A DNA stretch of 64,000 nt from Mycolicibacterium rhodesiae NBB3 (GTDB taxonomy: Bacteria; Actinomycetota; Actinomycetes; Mycobacteriales; Mycobacteriaceae): assembly GCF_000230895.2 (NCBI RefSeq), contig NC_016604.1:6200001-6264000 (forward strand). The letters are read 5' to 3'. Every line of letters begins with the position of its first letter. The stretch's first letter is position 1. Made by a program: the position numbers and the translations under genes. The notes below the pieces were generated by a model that saw only the letters and a list, made by a program, of their open reading frames with translations, was not told the origin of the DNA and searched no databases. Shown piece by piece: positions 6,601-15,084 of this stretch.

Positions 6601-8565
6601 ATGACAGATTCGACTGCCAACTACCCGGCAGTGTTCACTCAAACGCAAGCAAAGACCGAAACCGGCGAATCAACACAACCTCCCACCGGAACCTTCGGCT
6701 CAGCGTTTGCCGATATCAGCCCATCCGCGGACTTCACGCAGATAGAGATCGGCCAGCGGCTCGACGACTTCGATCTGCTCCTCGAACTCGGCAGCGGCGC
6801 ATTCGCGCGAGTATTTTTGGCCCGGCAACTTTCGATGCAGCGACTGGTGGCGGTCAAGATATCGGCGAACAAGGGCCACGAACCACAAACCCTCGCGCAG
6901 CTGGATCACGACTACATCGTCCGAGTCTTCGACCAGCATGTTCTCCCCGATCGAGACTGGCGGCTGCTGTACATGCAGTATTTGCCCGGCGGGACGCTGC
7001 TCGACCTCGGTCGCTTGGTTTTCGCTGCCGGGCCGCCCGACTCGGGTCAGGCGCTGCTCGACGCGGTTGACGTCGCACTGGAATCGCGCGGCGAGAGCCG
7101 GCCAACCGAATCAGTCACTCGCGCTGAGCTGGCGACCCTTTCCTGGCCCGAGACTGTCGCGTGGCTGGGAAAACGACTGGCTGCAGCGCTGCACTACGCG
7201 AATTCACGGGGCGTCCTGCACCGCGATATCAAGCTCGCGAACGTACTACTCGCACGCGATGGCACCCCAAAACTCGCGGACTTCAACGTCAGCTTCTCCC
7301 GCAACGTATCGGGCGCAAGCGCGTTCGAGTATTTCGGCGGCTCGTTGTCCTACATGTCTCCCGAGCAGCTCACGGCTTGCCGGCCAGGGCACACGCTAGA
7401 GGCAGCAGACCTCGATACCCGCAGCGATATCTACTCGCTCGCGGTCGTGTTGTGGGAACTCCTGACCGGCGTGAAGCCGTTTGACGATTCCGCGGCGCAA
7501 GCCGCTCGGGCGGCCTCGGCCGAATTGGTCGGCGACACCACCGCGCTCGATCTGATGCTGACTACCCGCGAAAAAGGAATCACATCTGCTTCGCTCGACG
7601 CGCTTCCCAGTGACTGTCCCACCGCGCTGCGTCGAGTTCTGCTGAAGGCATTGAACGGCGATCGCGATAAACGCTGGGGCTCTGGCGCTGAATTCGCCGA
7701 GCAACTCCAGCTGTGCCTGGACCCGCAGGCTCGCGACTTGGTGGATCCGCCCGCGCGCAGTTGGCGACTTCGGCTGCGGCCGTTCATTCTGCCGGTTACT
7801 GCGCTGGCCATCCTGATTCCCGTGATGCTCGCCGGCGCGTACAACATCCAGCACAATCACCTCCTTATCGTCAGCCATCTATCCGAGCAGGCTCAGCATC
7901 GGTTTGTCCTGGTCACCACGGTGATCAACCTGATTACCTTCCCGCTCGGCGCTGCGGCGGTGGTCTACTTGTGTCGCTACGTCATCCTGGTCCCGCGACG
8001 GCTGCGACGGGGGCCAGCACCGCCCGCAGAAACCCAGGCACGAGCGCGCCATGACTGTCTCGTCATGGGTGATCGAGTGGTGATAGTCGTGGCCGGTTTG
8101 TCATTGGTGAGCGGGCTGACATTTCCGGTCCTCATGCAACTCTTCGCGGGCGGAATCACTGCTCGGTCTGCGCTCCATTTCTTCGGGTCGATCACGGTGT
8201 GTGGCGCGATCGGGGTCGCGTACCCGTTCTTTTTGCTCACCTTTTACATCGTGCGCAGCGTCTATCCGGAACTCGTCGCACACGGACAGACGGATGTGCA
8301 GGAGGCCGAACAGCTAGAACGGCTCAGCCGCCGACTGCCGCCCTATTTGGCGGTCGCGGCCTCAGTGCCGTTACTCGGCATCGTGGCCGTCAGCTTCCTG
8401 ACCGCCCCCGAGATCGCTGCAGTCGTCGTCCCGATGAGAGTGCTGTGTATTGGCGGCATTGCCGCGTTCGTGCTCGCGTATTGGCTGTCGCGGCAGATCG
8501 AATCCGACATTCGCGCGCTCCAGCGGGTGATTCGCAGCCGAGCGCCACACGATCTTCCACATTGA
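6601..8565 (+). CDS. Membrane Ser/Thr protein kinase with multi-helix C-terminus
   Basis: 654 residues with GAGG before the ATG. The kinase domain spans about 55-375: glycine-rich loop LGSGAFARVF, VAVK lysine, catalytic loop HRDIKLANVLL, then ADFN in place of the usual DFG, and SYMSPEQL. From about residue 380 there are some six hydrophobic helices arranged in pairs, so the kinase is cytoplasmic and anchored by a polytopic domain. Mycobacterial Pkn kinases usually have one membrane helix and an external sensor, so this architecture is unusual. Mg-binding Asp is kept despite the Gly-to-Asn change, so activity is likely. The gene ends at a strong terminator. Confidence 0.9.
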   Translation: MTDSTANYPAVFTQTQAKTETGESTQPPTGTFGSAFADISPSADFTQIEIGQRLDDFDLLLELGSGAFARVFLARQLSMQRLVAVKISANKGHEPQTLAQLDHDYIVRVFDQHVLPDRDWRLLYMQYLPGGTLLDLGRLVFAAGPPDSGQALLDAVDVALESRGESRPTESVTRAELATLSWPETVAWLGKRLAAALHYANSRGVLHRDIKLANVLLARDGTPKLADFNVSFSRNVSGASAFEYFGGSLSYMSPEQLTACRPGHTLEAADLDTRSDIYSLAVVLWELLTGVKPFDDSAAQAARAASAELVGDTTALDLMLTTREKGITSASLDALPSDCPTALRRVLLKALNGDRDKRWGSGAEFAEQLQLCLDPQARDLVDPPARSWRLRLRPFILPVTALAILIPVMLAGAYNIQHNHLLIVSHLSEQAQHRFVLVTTVINLITFPLGAAAVVYLCRYVILVPRRLRRGPAPPAETQARARHDCLVMGDRVVIVVAGLSLVSGLTFPVLMQLFAGGITARSALHFFGSITVCGAIGVAYPFFLLTFYIVRSVYPELVAHGQTDVQEAEQLERLSRRLPPYLAVAASVPLLGIVAVSFLTAPEIAAVVVPMRVLCIGGIAAFVLAYWLSRQIESDIRALQRVIRSRAPHDLPH

Positions 8566-8592
8566 ATTGCGAAACCGCGCCCACGAACGACG

Positions 8593-8624
8593 AAACCCGT
8601 TCCGACTGAGGTCGGAACGGGTTT
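8593..8624. terminator. Strong intrinsic hairpin after the kinase gene
   Basis: A perfect 14-bp stem (8593-8606 with 8611-8624) with a TGAG loop. It ends just before the left att repeat. Before island insertion it would also have lain directly downstream of tRNA-Ala, so it probably ended transcription from both sides. Confidence 0.85.
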
Positions 8625-8629
8625 GTCGA

Positions 8630-8678
8630 TTGTGGAGCTAAGGGGATTCGAACCCCTGACCCCCACACTGCCAGTGTG
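8630..8678. repeat. Left attachment repeat (displaced tRNA-Ala 3' fragment)
   Basis: These 49 bp are identical to 23058-23106. Bases 8633-8678 are the T-arm, variable loop, acceptor end and part of the anticodon arm of tRNA-Ala on the minus strand. Sequence diverges immediately to the right, so the tRNA 5' half is missing here. Confidence 0.9.
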
Positions 8679-8792
8679 AAACTGGATGTGCTGGCTGGTA
8701 TCTCAGGGTCCACGCCGTGGGGATCAGTCCACGTCGCCGCGCTGGGTCGGTGGAGATCTGTTTAGTGCGTGTTTGCCCGTAGTCGCACGTCT

Positions 8793-8811
8793 TAGGACAC
8801 GGCTAGGACAC
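8793..8811 (+). promoter_or_regulatory. Pair of arm-type repeats at left end
   Basis: TAGGACAC occurs at 8793-8800 and 8804-8811, an 11-bp phase. The same octamer pair with the same phase occurs at the right end of the island, which suggests integrase arm binding. Confidence 0.55.
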
Positions 8812-8867
8812 ACCGAACGAGTGTTCGTCCGCCGCAGGTGTCACTGGCGCACGCGACAATCAGAAAC

Positions 8868-9071
8868 ATGGCCCCGACCAACGCAGCCGCCCAGACGCCT
8901 CTGGTGATCCCCTCGGACGGTCCGCACTCGAAGTTCGTCCGCTACGCGCGCGCCGTCGCCAAGGAGCATCCGCAGCTGTTCCCGATCACGCCCGCGACAC
9001 GGCCTCTGGTCGTCGGGCTCGACCTACGCACGCTCGGCCCGCAGCCAGCGGTGAGTTCTCTGCAGGGCTGA
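8868..9071 (+). CDS. Small hypothetical protein at island left end
   Basis: 67 residues (MAPTNAAAQTPLVIPSDGPH...), with no signal peptide or recognised domain and no clear ribosome-binding site. It ends 20 bp before the cargo genes. It may be the truncated start of an element protein interrupted by cargo insertion, or spurious. Confidence 0.35.
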   Translation: MAPTNAAAQTPLVIPSDGPHSKFVRYARAVAKEHPQLFPITPATRPLVVGLDLRTLGPQPAVSSLQG

Positions 9072-9092
9072 AGCTGGCCGCCACGATCCATT

Positions 9093-9374
9093 TCAGCAGC
9101 CGAGTTCGACCACGGCCGCGATGATGAGGTCGACGGCTGAGGGCACTGACATGTTCAGGTCTTCGACGACCATGGGGATGGCATCGGATGAGGAGTGTCC
9201 GCTGCGAATGAGCTGGCAGACTTTTTGACCTTCGGTCAGTATCTGGGTGCGGGTCAGGAACGCCATCTTTGGCTCGATCCGCTTCAGGTAGCTGTCCTGA
9301 TCTGCGTCGGCTGTCGGAGCGGTCGTGATCGCGGCGCCGATCAGTAAGGCGAGAGTGGCAAAGACCCTTGTCAT
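9093..9374 (-). CDS. DUF732 small secreted protein
   Basis: 93 residues. A signal peptide (MTRVFATLALLIGAAITTAPTADA) precedes a DUF732-type helical domain, DQDSYLKRIEPKM...EGQKVCQLIRSG...AVDLIIAAVVELGC, with two cysteines likely to form a disulfide. The ATG overlaps the stop of the MmpL gene (ATGA), so it is made with the transporter and may act with it outside the membrane. DUF732 proteins are abundant in mycobacteria and lack a defined function. Confidence 0.8.
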   Translation of the reverse strand: MTRVFATLALLIGAAITTAPTADADQDSYLKRIEPKMAFLTRTQILTEGQKVCQLIRSGHSSSDAIPMVVEDLNMSVPSAVDLIIAAVVELGC

Positions 9375-12300
9375 GGGTGTGCTTCCGCTGGATTCGAAGG
9401 GAGGACTGGTTGTTGTCGTGTGGGTCGCTGGGGCCACCAGCTGGCTTCGCGTAGGAGTGTGGCGATGGCGGGGACGGTGAGTGTGCGTACGAGGAAGGTG
9501 TCGAGTAGTAGTCCGGCGCCGATGATGAGGCCGGCTTGGATCATGATGGCGACGGAGCCGACCATGAGGCCGAACATGCTGGCGGCGAAGATCAGACCTG
9601 CTGAGGTGATGACGGCGCCGGTGCTTGCGACGGTGCGCAGGACGCCGACACGGATGTTGCGGCCGGATTCTTCGCGCAGGCGTGAGACGAGCAGCATGTT
9701 GTAGTCGGCGCCAACGGCGACGAGGATGATGAACGCCAATAGTGGTACAGGCCAGGCGATTTCCTGGCCGAATCCCCATTGGAAGACCAGGACGCCAATG
9801 CCGAGGGAGGCCAGGTAGTTGAGCAGGACTGTGCCTAGCAGGTAGATCGGTGCCAGGAGTGCGCGCAGCAGCAGGACCAGGATGAGTCCGACGATGAGGG
9901 TGGTGGCGATGGCCAGTTGTGCGAAGTCTGCCCAGAGGAGTCGTTGGATGTCGGAGTTGACGGCGGGGAAGCCGGCCACGGAGACAGTGGCTTGAGCCAG
10001 TGAGGTGTTGGGTCGTGCGGTGTTGGCGGTGTGGGTGATTTGGTTGGCGAGGTCCATGGCTTCGACGCTGTAGGGGTCGTAGCTGGTTTCGATCATGAAG
10101 CGCGCGGTCTTGCCGTCGGGTGAGAGGAATTGTTTGGCGACGTCGGTGAACTGCCTGTTCTCGAAGGTGTTGGTGGGCAGGTAGAACCCGCTCGATGAGT
10201 CGGAGTCGGTGGCGGCGCGTGCGGAGTTTTGCAGTTGGGTGGCGATTTGGCTCATGCCGGAGAGCATTTCGATGTTGCTGTCGGCCAGGGTGCGCACGCC
10301 GGTGGCGAGGGCTTGGGCGCCGGAGGCGAGTTGGCCGATTCCGTCTTGGAGGCGGCCGAGGTTTGCGGCTAGGTCGTCGGGGTTGCCGAGGGCGCCGAAC
10401 GCCTTGTCCAGGGTGGCGACCGCGTTTTGGACGTTAATGAGGGTGCCGGTGATGGTGGCGTTGGTGGCGGGGTTGTAGCGGTCGCCGAGGGTGGCGATCT
10501 GGTCGAAGAATCCGCCGTTACGCAGGGTGGTCAGGATCTGTACTTGGTCGCGGATCTGGGCGCATTGTGGTGTGGTCGCGCACCATGGCGAGGTGTTGAG
10601 GGCGCCGACGAGCGGGTCGATCATGGTGATCGCGTTCGCTGCTTGCTCGGCCAGAGGTCGCAGGCCGGGGCCGGCTTGGACGGCTTGATCGGCAGCAGGG
10701 GCGGTGGCCGAAAGTTGTTGCAATAGTGGACGGAACTGGTTGACCTGGGTGCCGGCGGATTGGGCTTGGGTGAGAATTCCGGCGAGGGGGGTCAAGGCGG
10801 TGCGCACGGTGGTGTCGAGTTGGGCCAGCCCGCCGGCGAGTTGATCGGCGCCGTCGGTGAGTTTGGCGAGGTCGCCTTTGCGGGCGTTGCCCTCTGCGAC
10901 TGCGCCGGCCATTTTGTCTCCGATCTGGCCGTTCTGCCAGGCCAGTTCCGCTTGGTCGAGGCGCTCCCCGGTTGGGCGGGTGACTCCGGAAACCTTGGTG
11001 ACACCGCTCACTTGGGAGACGCGGGAGGCCATTTCGTCGAGGTCGGCGAGCCCTTTGCCGGTGCGCATGTCGGTGGCGTTTTCGACGACGAGGAATTGGG
11101 TGATGACGACGTCTTTGCGGAAGTGTCGGTCCAGCAGCTGGTAGCCCTGGTTGCTTGCGGTGGTGGCTGGTTGTCCTTTGCGGTCGTCGTAGCTGATTTT
11201 GATGGTTGCAGCGACCGCGGACAGTGCGAGCAGGATGACGAGGCTGACGATCAGCAGCGGCACGGGGCGACGAACCACGGCAACGGCGACGCTGTTCCAG
11301 TAACGCCGGGTGCGATCGGATTTGGGTTCCCCGATGCCGCGTTTGGCGGCGATCGCCAGCACTGGCGGGAGCAGGGTGACGGTGGCCAGGAAGCCGAAGA
11401 GGACTGCGATGGCGCACGCCGGGCCGAGGGCGGCGAAGACGCTCAGTCGGGCAAAGACCATGGCCAGGAAGGCGAAAGCAACGGTGGCGGCGGAGGCGAG
11501 GATGACGCGTCCGATGCTGGCGGTGGCGTGGATGATGGCCTGTTCGGCGGGTACCTGCGCGCGACGCTGTTCGTGGTAGCGGCTGATTAAGAAGACGGTG
11601 TAGTCGGTGCCAGCGCCGAGCAGGATCGCGGTCATGAATGCGACGGTGAATTGGGAGACGGGCATACCCATCTCCCCTAGCACGGAGAGCACCCCGCGTC
11701 CGACGGCCAGGCTCAGCCCGATCACCAGCAGCGGAAGCAGTGCGGTGAACACCGACCGGTAGACGATCAGCAGGATCAGGGCGATGATGCCGACGGTAGC
11801 GATCGAGATCAGCAACAGATCGTGCTCGGCGGAGGCGATCATATCGCTGAACGTCGCTGGCGGTCCGGTCACCTGCGCGGTGACCGTTGACCCGGCGAAT
11901 ACTTCTGCGGCGATGCTGCGAACCGCCTTCACCGACTCGGCGGCTGTGGGGTCTCCCAGAGTGCCGGTCACCCCGACCGGCAGGTACCAGGCGTTGCGGT
12001 CGGGACTGAGGGCCTGCGCTTCGGTGACCGGATCGGCCAGCAGGTCTTGGACCAGTAGAACGTGGTCACTTTCGGCCTGCAACCGGGCGACGAGTTCGTC
12101 GTAGCGATGCCGCGCCGCCGGAGTCAGACCGTTGGGGTCTTCCATGGCCACGAACAGCAGCGTTTTCGACCCTTCTTCACCAAACGCGGTGCTCATGCGC
12201 TCCACCGTCTGCAGTGACGGCGCATCGCGGGGAATGAGATCCACCGACTGCTGTCGCACCACGGTTTCCAATTGCGGAAACAGCAACGCCAACACCACGG

Positions 12301-12469
12301 CTGTGCCCAGCCAGGCCCCGATGACCAGGGCTTTGTGCCGGAGGGTGAACCGAGCTAGCGCTGCCAGCCGGGCGCTGTACTCGCGATTGTCCGCCGGGTC
12401 ACACGAGTCAGCACCGCGGCGCTGAGTTTGCGAGGCCGGGCCGGGGGAATCAGTCATGCCATCGGTCAC
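9371..12469 (-). CDS. MmpL-family RND transporter
   Basis: About 1032 residues from a GTG at 12469, 4 bases after GGAGG; a TTG at 12487 and an ATG at 12457 are alternatives. The layout is that of MmpL proteins: N-terminal helix (ALVIGAWLGTAVVLALLF), a large periplasmic loop, a first block of five helices containing GAGTDYTVFLISRYHEQ, a second periplasmic domain with coiled helices, and a second helix block containing VGADYNMLLVSRLREESG. The GxDYxxFL and GADYN motifs hold the proton-relay Asp-Tyr pairs. MmpL proteins move lipids, siderophores or drugs across the inner membrane. No MmpS partner is adjacent; the coupled DUF732 protein may substitute. An operator-like repeat lies just upstream. 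Confidence 0.9.
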   Translation of the reverse strand: MTDGMTDSPGPASQTQRRGADSCDPADNREYSARLAALARFTLRHKALVIGAWLGTAVVLALLFPQLETVVRQQSVDLIPRDAPSLQTVERMSTAFGEEGSKTLLFVAMEDPNGLTPAARHRYDELVARLQAESDHVLLVQDLLADPVTEAQALSPDRNAWYLPVGVTGTLGDPTAAESVKAVRSIAAEVFAGSTVTAQVTGPPATFSDMIASAEHDLLLISIATVGIIALILLIVYRSVFTALLPLLVIGLSLAVGRGVLSVLGEMGMPVSQFTVAFMTAILLGAGTDYTVFLISRYHEQRRAQVPAEQAIIHATASIGRVILASAATVAFAFLAMVFARLSVFAALGPACAIAVLFGFLATVTLLPPVLAIAAKRGIGEPKSDRTRRYWNSVAVAVVRRPVPLLIVSLVILLALSAVAATIKISYDDRKGQPATTASNQGYQLLDRHFRKDVVITQFLVVENATDMRTGKGLADLDEMASRVSQVSGVTKVSGVTRPTGERLDQAELAWQNGQIGDKMAGAVAEGNARKGDLAKLTDGADQLAGGLAQLDTTVRTALTPLAGILTQAQSAGTQVNQFRPLLQQLSATAPAADQAVQAGPGLRPLAEQAANAITMIDPLVGALNTSPWCATTPQCAQIRDQVQILTTLRNGGFFDQIATLGDRYNPATNATITGTLINVQNAVATLDKAFGALGNPDDLAANLGRLQDGIGQLASGAQALATGVRTLADSNIEMLSGMSQIATQLQNSARAATDSDSSSGFYLPTNTFENRQFTDVAKQFLSPDGKTARFMIETSYDPYSVEAMDLANQITHTANTARPNTSLAQATVSVAGFPAVNSDIQRLLWADFAQLAIATTLIVGLILVLLLRALLAPIYLLGTVLLNYLASLGIGVLVFQWGFGQEIAWPVPLLAFIILVAVGADYNMLLVSRLREESGRNIRVGVLRTVASTGAVITSAGLIFAASMFGLMVGSVAIMIQAGLIIGAGLLLDTFLVRTLTVPAIATLLREASWWPQRPTRQQPVLPSNPAEAHP

Positions 12470-12497
12470 CGAACCTCCATGAATCAACGATACTATC

Positions 12498-12514
12498 GGT
12501 ATCGCTACGCTACA
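12498..12514. promoter_or_regulatory. Operator-like repeat upstream of mmpL
   Basis: GGTATCGCTACGCTACA resembles the perfect palindrome GGTATCGCTGCGATACC at 13051-13067 in spacing and in 14 of 17 positions. It lies about 30 bp upstream of the mmpL start. Confidence 0.55.
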
Positions 12515-12570
12515 TCATGTAGCACAAAGGTCGGCAATTGGTTGCATCGACGCCGGCCTGCCCGCAAGGC

Positions 12571-12999
12571 CTACTGCGGGTTGACGATGTTGGCGTTGTC
12601 GTCCTCGGGCACGTCGTGGCGCACCACGCGCACCCGACCGCGGGGGAGGCACGCCATGTAACCGTGACGTTTGCCGTACAGCTCCCACGCGGTCTCCTCG
12701 ATGTCGGGATCGACGTCGATGCGGTGTCCACGTGAAAAGCTCAGGTGTAGTCCGCCCTCGTCGTCGGACCAGGCCCGGGTGCACACCGCGCCAGCCAAAT
12801 TCAGCAAGGGACGTTCGTACACAGAGATTCGCAAGGGGTCGATGAGGACGGCCTCGACGGGAAATCGGTCGACAGCGGGCAGGGTCAGCATCAGGGGGCG
12901 CGAGATGACGATTTCGTTGTAGTCATCGAGGTCCAGAACGAGACCGTCACGTACAGAGACGCGTTGTACGACACAGTCTTCGATCCATTGGGTGTACAT
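12571..12999 (-). CDS. DUF6188 family protein
   Basis: 142 residues with AAGGAG before the ATG. The sequence has the short mycobacterial family ending in WELYGKRHGYMACLPRGRVRVVRHD, with no signal peptide, membrane helix or known catalytic motif; it is probably a small beta-rich cytosolic protein. It lies between the MmpL gene and the TetR/thioesterase operon and has its own promoter region carrying two operator-like repeats, so it belongs to the same regulon. Function unknown. Confidence 0.75.
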   Translation of the reverse strand: MYTQWIEDCVVQRVSVRDGLVLDLDDYNEIVISRPLMLTLPAVDRFPVEAVLIDPLRISVYERPLLNLAGAVCTRAWSDDEGGLHLSFSRGHRIDVDPDIEETAWELYGKRHGYMACLPRGRVRVVRHDVPEDDNANIVNPQ

Positions 13000-13049
13000 G
13001 GCGATCTCCTTCGACGCATCGGTGAGCCGTACCTGAATAGTACTACCGA

Positions 13050-13087
13050 TGGTATCGCTGCGATACCAATAGTATCGTTACGATGCG
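13050..13087. promoter_or_regulatory. Tandem operator-like palindromes upstream of DUF6188 gene
   Basis: GGTATCGCTGCGATACC (13051-13067) is a perfect 7-bp inverted repeat with a 3-bp spacer. A weaker copy, AGTATCGTTACGATGCG (13071-13087), follows and overlaps the end of the TetR gene. The same motif is found upstream of mmpL and in the divergent 14262-14367 region. Confidence 0.7.
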
Positions 13088-13749
13088 GTGCCGTCCGCAT
13101 TCGCGTGGTGGACGACTCGTCGAGTGGCCCGATCGATGCGGCCGCGGGTTTCGGCCGCTGACAAGCGGTCGCCGATGAAGGCCACCAGGTTGGCCAGCCA
13201 AATGTCGGCGATGATTCCGGCGACGCGCAGATCGGCTGGGGCGGGCTCACCGCCTGTAAGGGTGCGGGCCAGCAGGGTTTCGATCGCCGCGGCCGCGCGG
13301 TCGAGTTCTGCGGCTGCGCGGGTGTCCGCCATGACGAAGGCCCGTGTCATGGCGTCGGTCAACAGCGGGTCACGCTGCCAGCGGCCGTGCAGGTGCTCGG
13401 TGAGCCGGTCCAGTCGCTCCTGCGGCGTGGAGGCACCAGTGGCCCAGTCACCGGCTGTATCGAGGCGCTGAAACTCTCGGATCAGCGCCGCCACCAGCAG
13501 GTGGGTTTTGGCCGGAAAATAGCGGTAGAGCGTGCCCACGGCGATACCGGCCCGCTCTGCAACTGTCCGCATATGGACCGCGTCGTAGCCGCCGGAGGCA
13601 GCAACAGTGAGCGCGGCATCCATAATCGCTTCGCGGCGACGTGCTGAGGCGCGTGAACGCAGCCCGCCAGCTGTGTGGGCCTGGCCGGTAGCCGAACCCC
13701 CTTGAGCATGTTCAGGTTTGGCGCCAACCCGCGCACTGGCGACAGTCAT
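13078..13749 (-). CDS. TetR regulator, KstR-like
   Basis: 223 residues. After a flexible N-terminus of about 35 residues comes a TetR HTH very like KstR: GGYDAVHMRTVAERAGIAVG, then TLYRYFPAKTHLLVAAL. The C-terminal domain also follows KstR (DPLLTDAMTRAFVMADTRAAAELD). KstR proteins sense steroid or lipid CoA thioesters, so this paralogue may respond to a lipid CoA ester. It is co-transcribed with the thioesterase (4-bp overlap) and is a candidate for binding the GGTATCG palindromes around it. It is a cargo paralogue and not the core chromosomal kstR. Confidence 0.85.
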   Translation of the reverse strand: MTVASARVGAKPEHAQGGSATGQAHTAGGLRSRASARRREAIMDAALTVAASGGYDAVHMRTVAERAGIAVGTLYRYFPAKTHLLVAALIREFQRLDTAGDWATGASTPQERLDRLTEHLHGRWQRDPLLTDAMTRAFVMADTRAAAELDRAAAAIETLLARTLTGGEPAPADLRVAGIIADIWLANLVAFIGDRLSAAETRGRIDRATRRVVHHANADGTAS

Positions 13750-14261
13750 GATGCTTGGTCGTCGTCGAGGCCGCCGCCGCGGCGAGAGAACTGCTCGAGA
13801 CGCTCACCGAATCCACTGATATCGCCGTGAGCGGCAAAATGCGCGGTGTCGACCACGACGAACACCGCATTCGCGGTGAACCGAGTGACGCCTTCCTGGA
13901 CCCCTGCCGCCGCGACATGCAGCGCCCGCCCCTCACGGGCCGTGATATGCGCGGTGATGCGGTGGGGCTGGTGCAGTGGCACCGGCTGCAGATACTCCAC
14001 CGTCAGAGCGCGCGTCACCGCCGGTGTGCGGGCGATCCACAGCGTGAAGCCCAGCACGTCATCGCACGCCGCGGCCACCGCCCCACCATGGGCCAAGCCC
14101 GGCGCCCCGATGTGGCGCTCATCAAACGTCACATCCGCATACACCGAGTCGACGCTGCGATACACCTCCAACCCCAGCCCGTGCGGATTGTCCGGGCCGC
14201 ACCCCATGCACGTCGGGGTGTGAGAAGGCAGCCGTTCCGGCGGCGCCGCGCTTTCTGACAC
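13746..14261 (-). CDS. Hot-dog fold thioesterase (PaaI-like)
   Basis: 171 residues. N-terminal CMGCGPDNPHGLGL is typical of a bacterial hot-dog thioesterase subgroup, followed by the active-site helix region AHGGAVAAACDDVLG and a beta strand pair (ALTVEYLQPVPLHQPHRI). Such enzymes hydrolyse acyl-CoA thioesters. It is the first gene of a two-gene operon with the KstR-like regulator and diverges from a second TetR gene at 14368. The shared intergenic region carries an operator-like repeat. The acyl group is unknown. Confidence 0.85.
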   Translation of the reverse strand: MSESAAPPERLPSHTPTCMGCGPDNPHGLGLEVYRSVDSVYADVTFDERHIGAPGLAHGGAVAAACDDVLGFTLWIARTPAVTRALTVEYLQPVPLHQPHRITAHITAREGRALHVAAAGVQEGVTRFTANAVFVVVDTAHFAAHGDISGFGERLEQFSRRGGGLDDDQAS

Positions 14262-14282
14262 TAGACCGCTCCCAGTACTATT

Positions 14283-14299
14283 GGTTTCGCTGCGATACT
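14283..14299. promoter_or_regulatory. Operator-like repeat between thioesterase and TetR genes
   Basis: GGTTTCGCTGCGATACT matches the 13051 palindrome at 15 of 17 positions and lies 22 bp upstream of the thioesterase start, in a divergent promoter region. Confidence 0.6.
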
Positions 14300-14367
14300 C
14301 TTAGTACCACAACTGCTAGACTGTCGTGCACGACATCGCCCGAAATTTCAATCGCCGAGGTGAACCT

Positions 14368-15084
14368 GTGAGCGACAGCAGCCAATCAGCGCTACCCCCC
14401 GATGACGACATCGACCCGAGAAGGATCCGGTCTCGTAACCGGCTATTGGATTCTGCCGCAACACTTCTCAGCACAGGAGGGGTCGAAGCTGTCACCATCG
14501 ATGCGGTCACCAAAGCATCCAAGGTGGCCCGTACCACGCTGTATCGCCATTTCAAAAGCTCATCGCATCTGCTGGCTGCCACATTCGAGCGGCTACTGCC
14601 GCAGGTCACTGCCCCGCCGCCGACCAGTGGCTCGTTGCGTAAGCAGCTGATCGAGTTGCTCAGCCGCCAGGCCACCCTCTTTGACGACGCGCCACTACAC
14701 GTCACCACGCTGGCCTGGCTCGCGCTGGGACCCACGGGAACCAACAGCGACACCGATGATCGGCACGCATCCGGCGCGCTGCGCACCCGTGTCATCGACC
14801 AGTACCGACAACCGTTCGATGCGCTACTGCAGAGTGCGCAGGCTCGAGCCGAACTCGACGACTTCGACGTCGAACTGGCGCTTTGCCAGCTTGTCGGGCC
14901 GCTGGCGTTCGCCCGAATGACCGGGCTGCGCAACATGACTCACGACGACTGCACACAGATCGTTGACGACTTCCTCGCCGCCCACCGCACCAGGGGCAGT
15001 GACCCTGCTACGGGGTCAAAGCCTGCGACGACACGACCCAAGACGGCGCCGAGTCGCAAAGTGGCTAGCTCGCCGGCCACATGA
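14368..15084 (+). CDS. TetR-family regulator
   Basis: 238 residues from a GTG at 14368 preceded by GAGGTGAACCT; an upstream in-frame GTG at 14326 is possible but has no ribosome-binding site. TetR_N HTH: RSRNRLLDSAATLLSTGG, VTKASKVARTTLYRHFKSSS. The C-terminal tail is low-complexity and basic (KPATTRPKTAPSRK). It is divergent from the thioesterase/KstR-like operon and overlaps the 3' end of the P450 gene by 20 bp. It is an alternative binder of the GGTATCG repeats. Confidence 0.85.
   Translation: MSDSSQSALPPDDDIDPRRIRSRNRLLDSAATLLSTGGVEAVTIDAVTKASKVARTTLYRHFKSSSHLLAATFERLLPQVTAPPPTSGSLRKQLIELLSRQATLFDDAPLHVTTLAWLALGPTGTNSDTDDRHASGALRTRVIDQYRQPFDALLQSAQARAELDDFDVELALCQLVGPLAFARMTGLRNMTHDDCTQIVDDFLAAHRTRGSDPATGSKPATTRPKTAPSRKVASSPAT

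Noticed and set aside
10760-11590. Long plus-strand open frame inside mmpL
   Set aside because: It is antisense to conserved transporter motifs, has Gly/Glu/Asp-biased composition typical of high-GC shadow frames, and has no ribosome-binding site.
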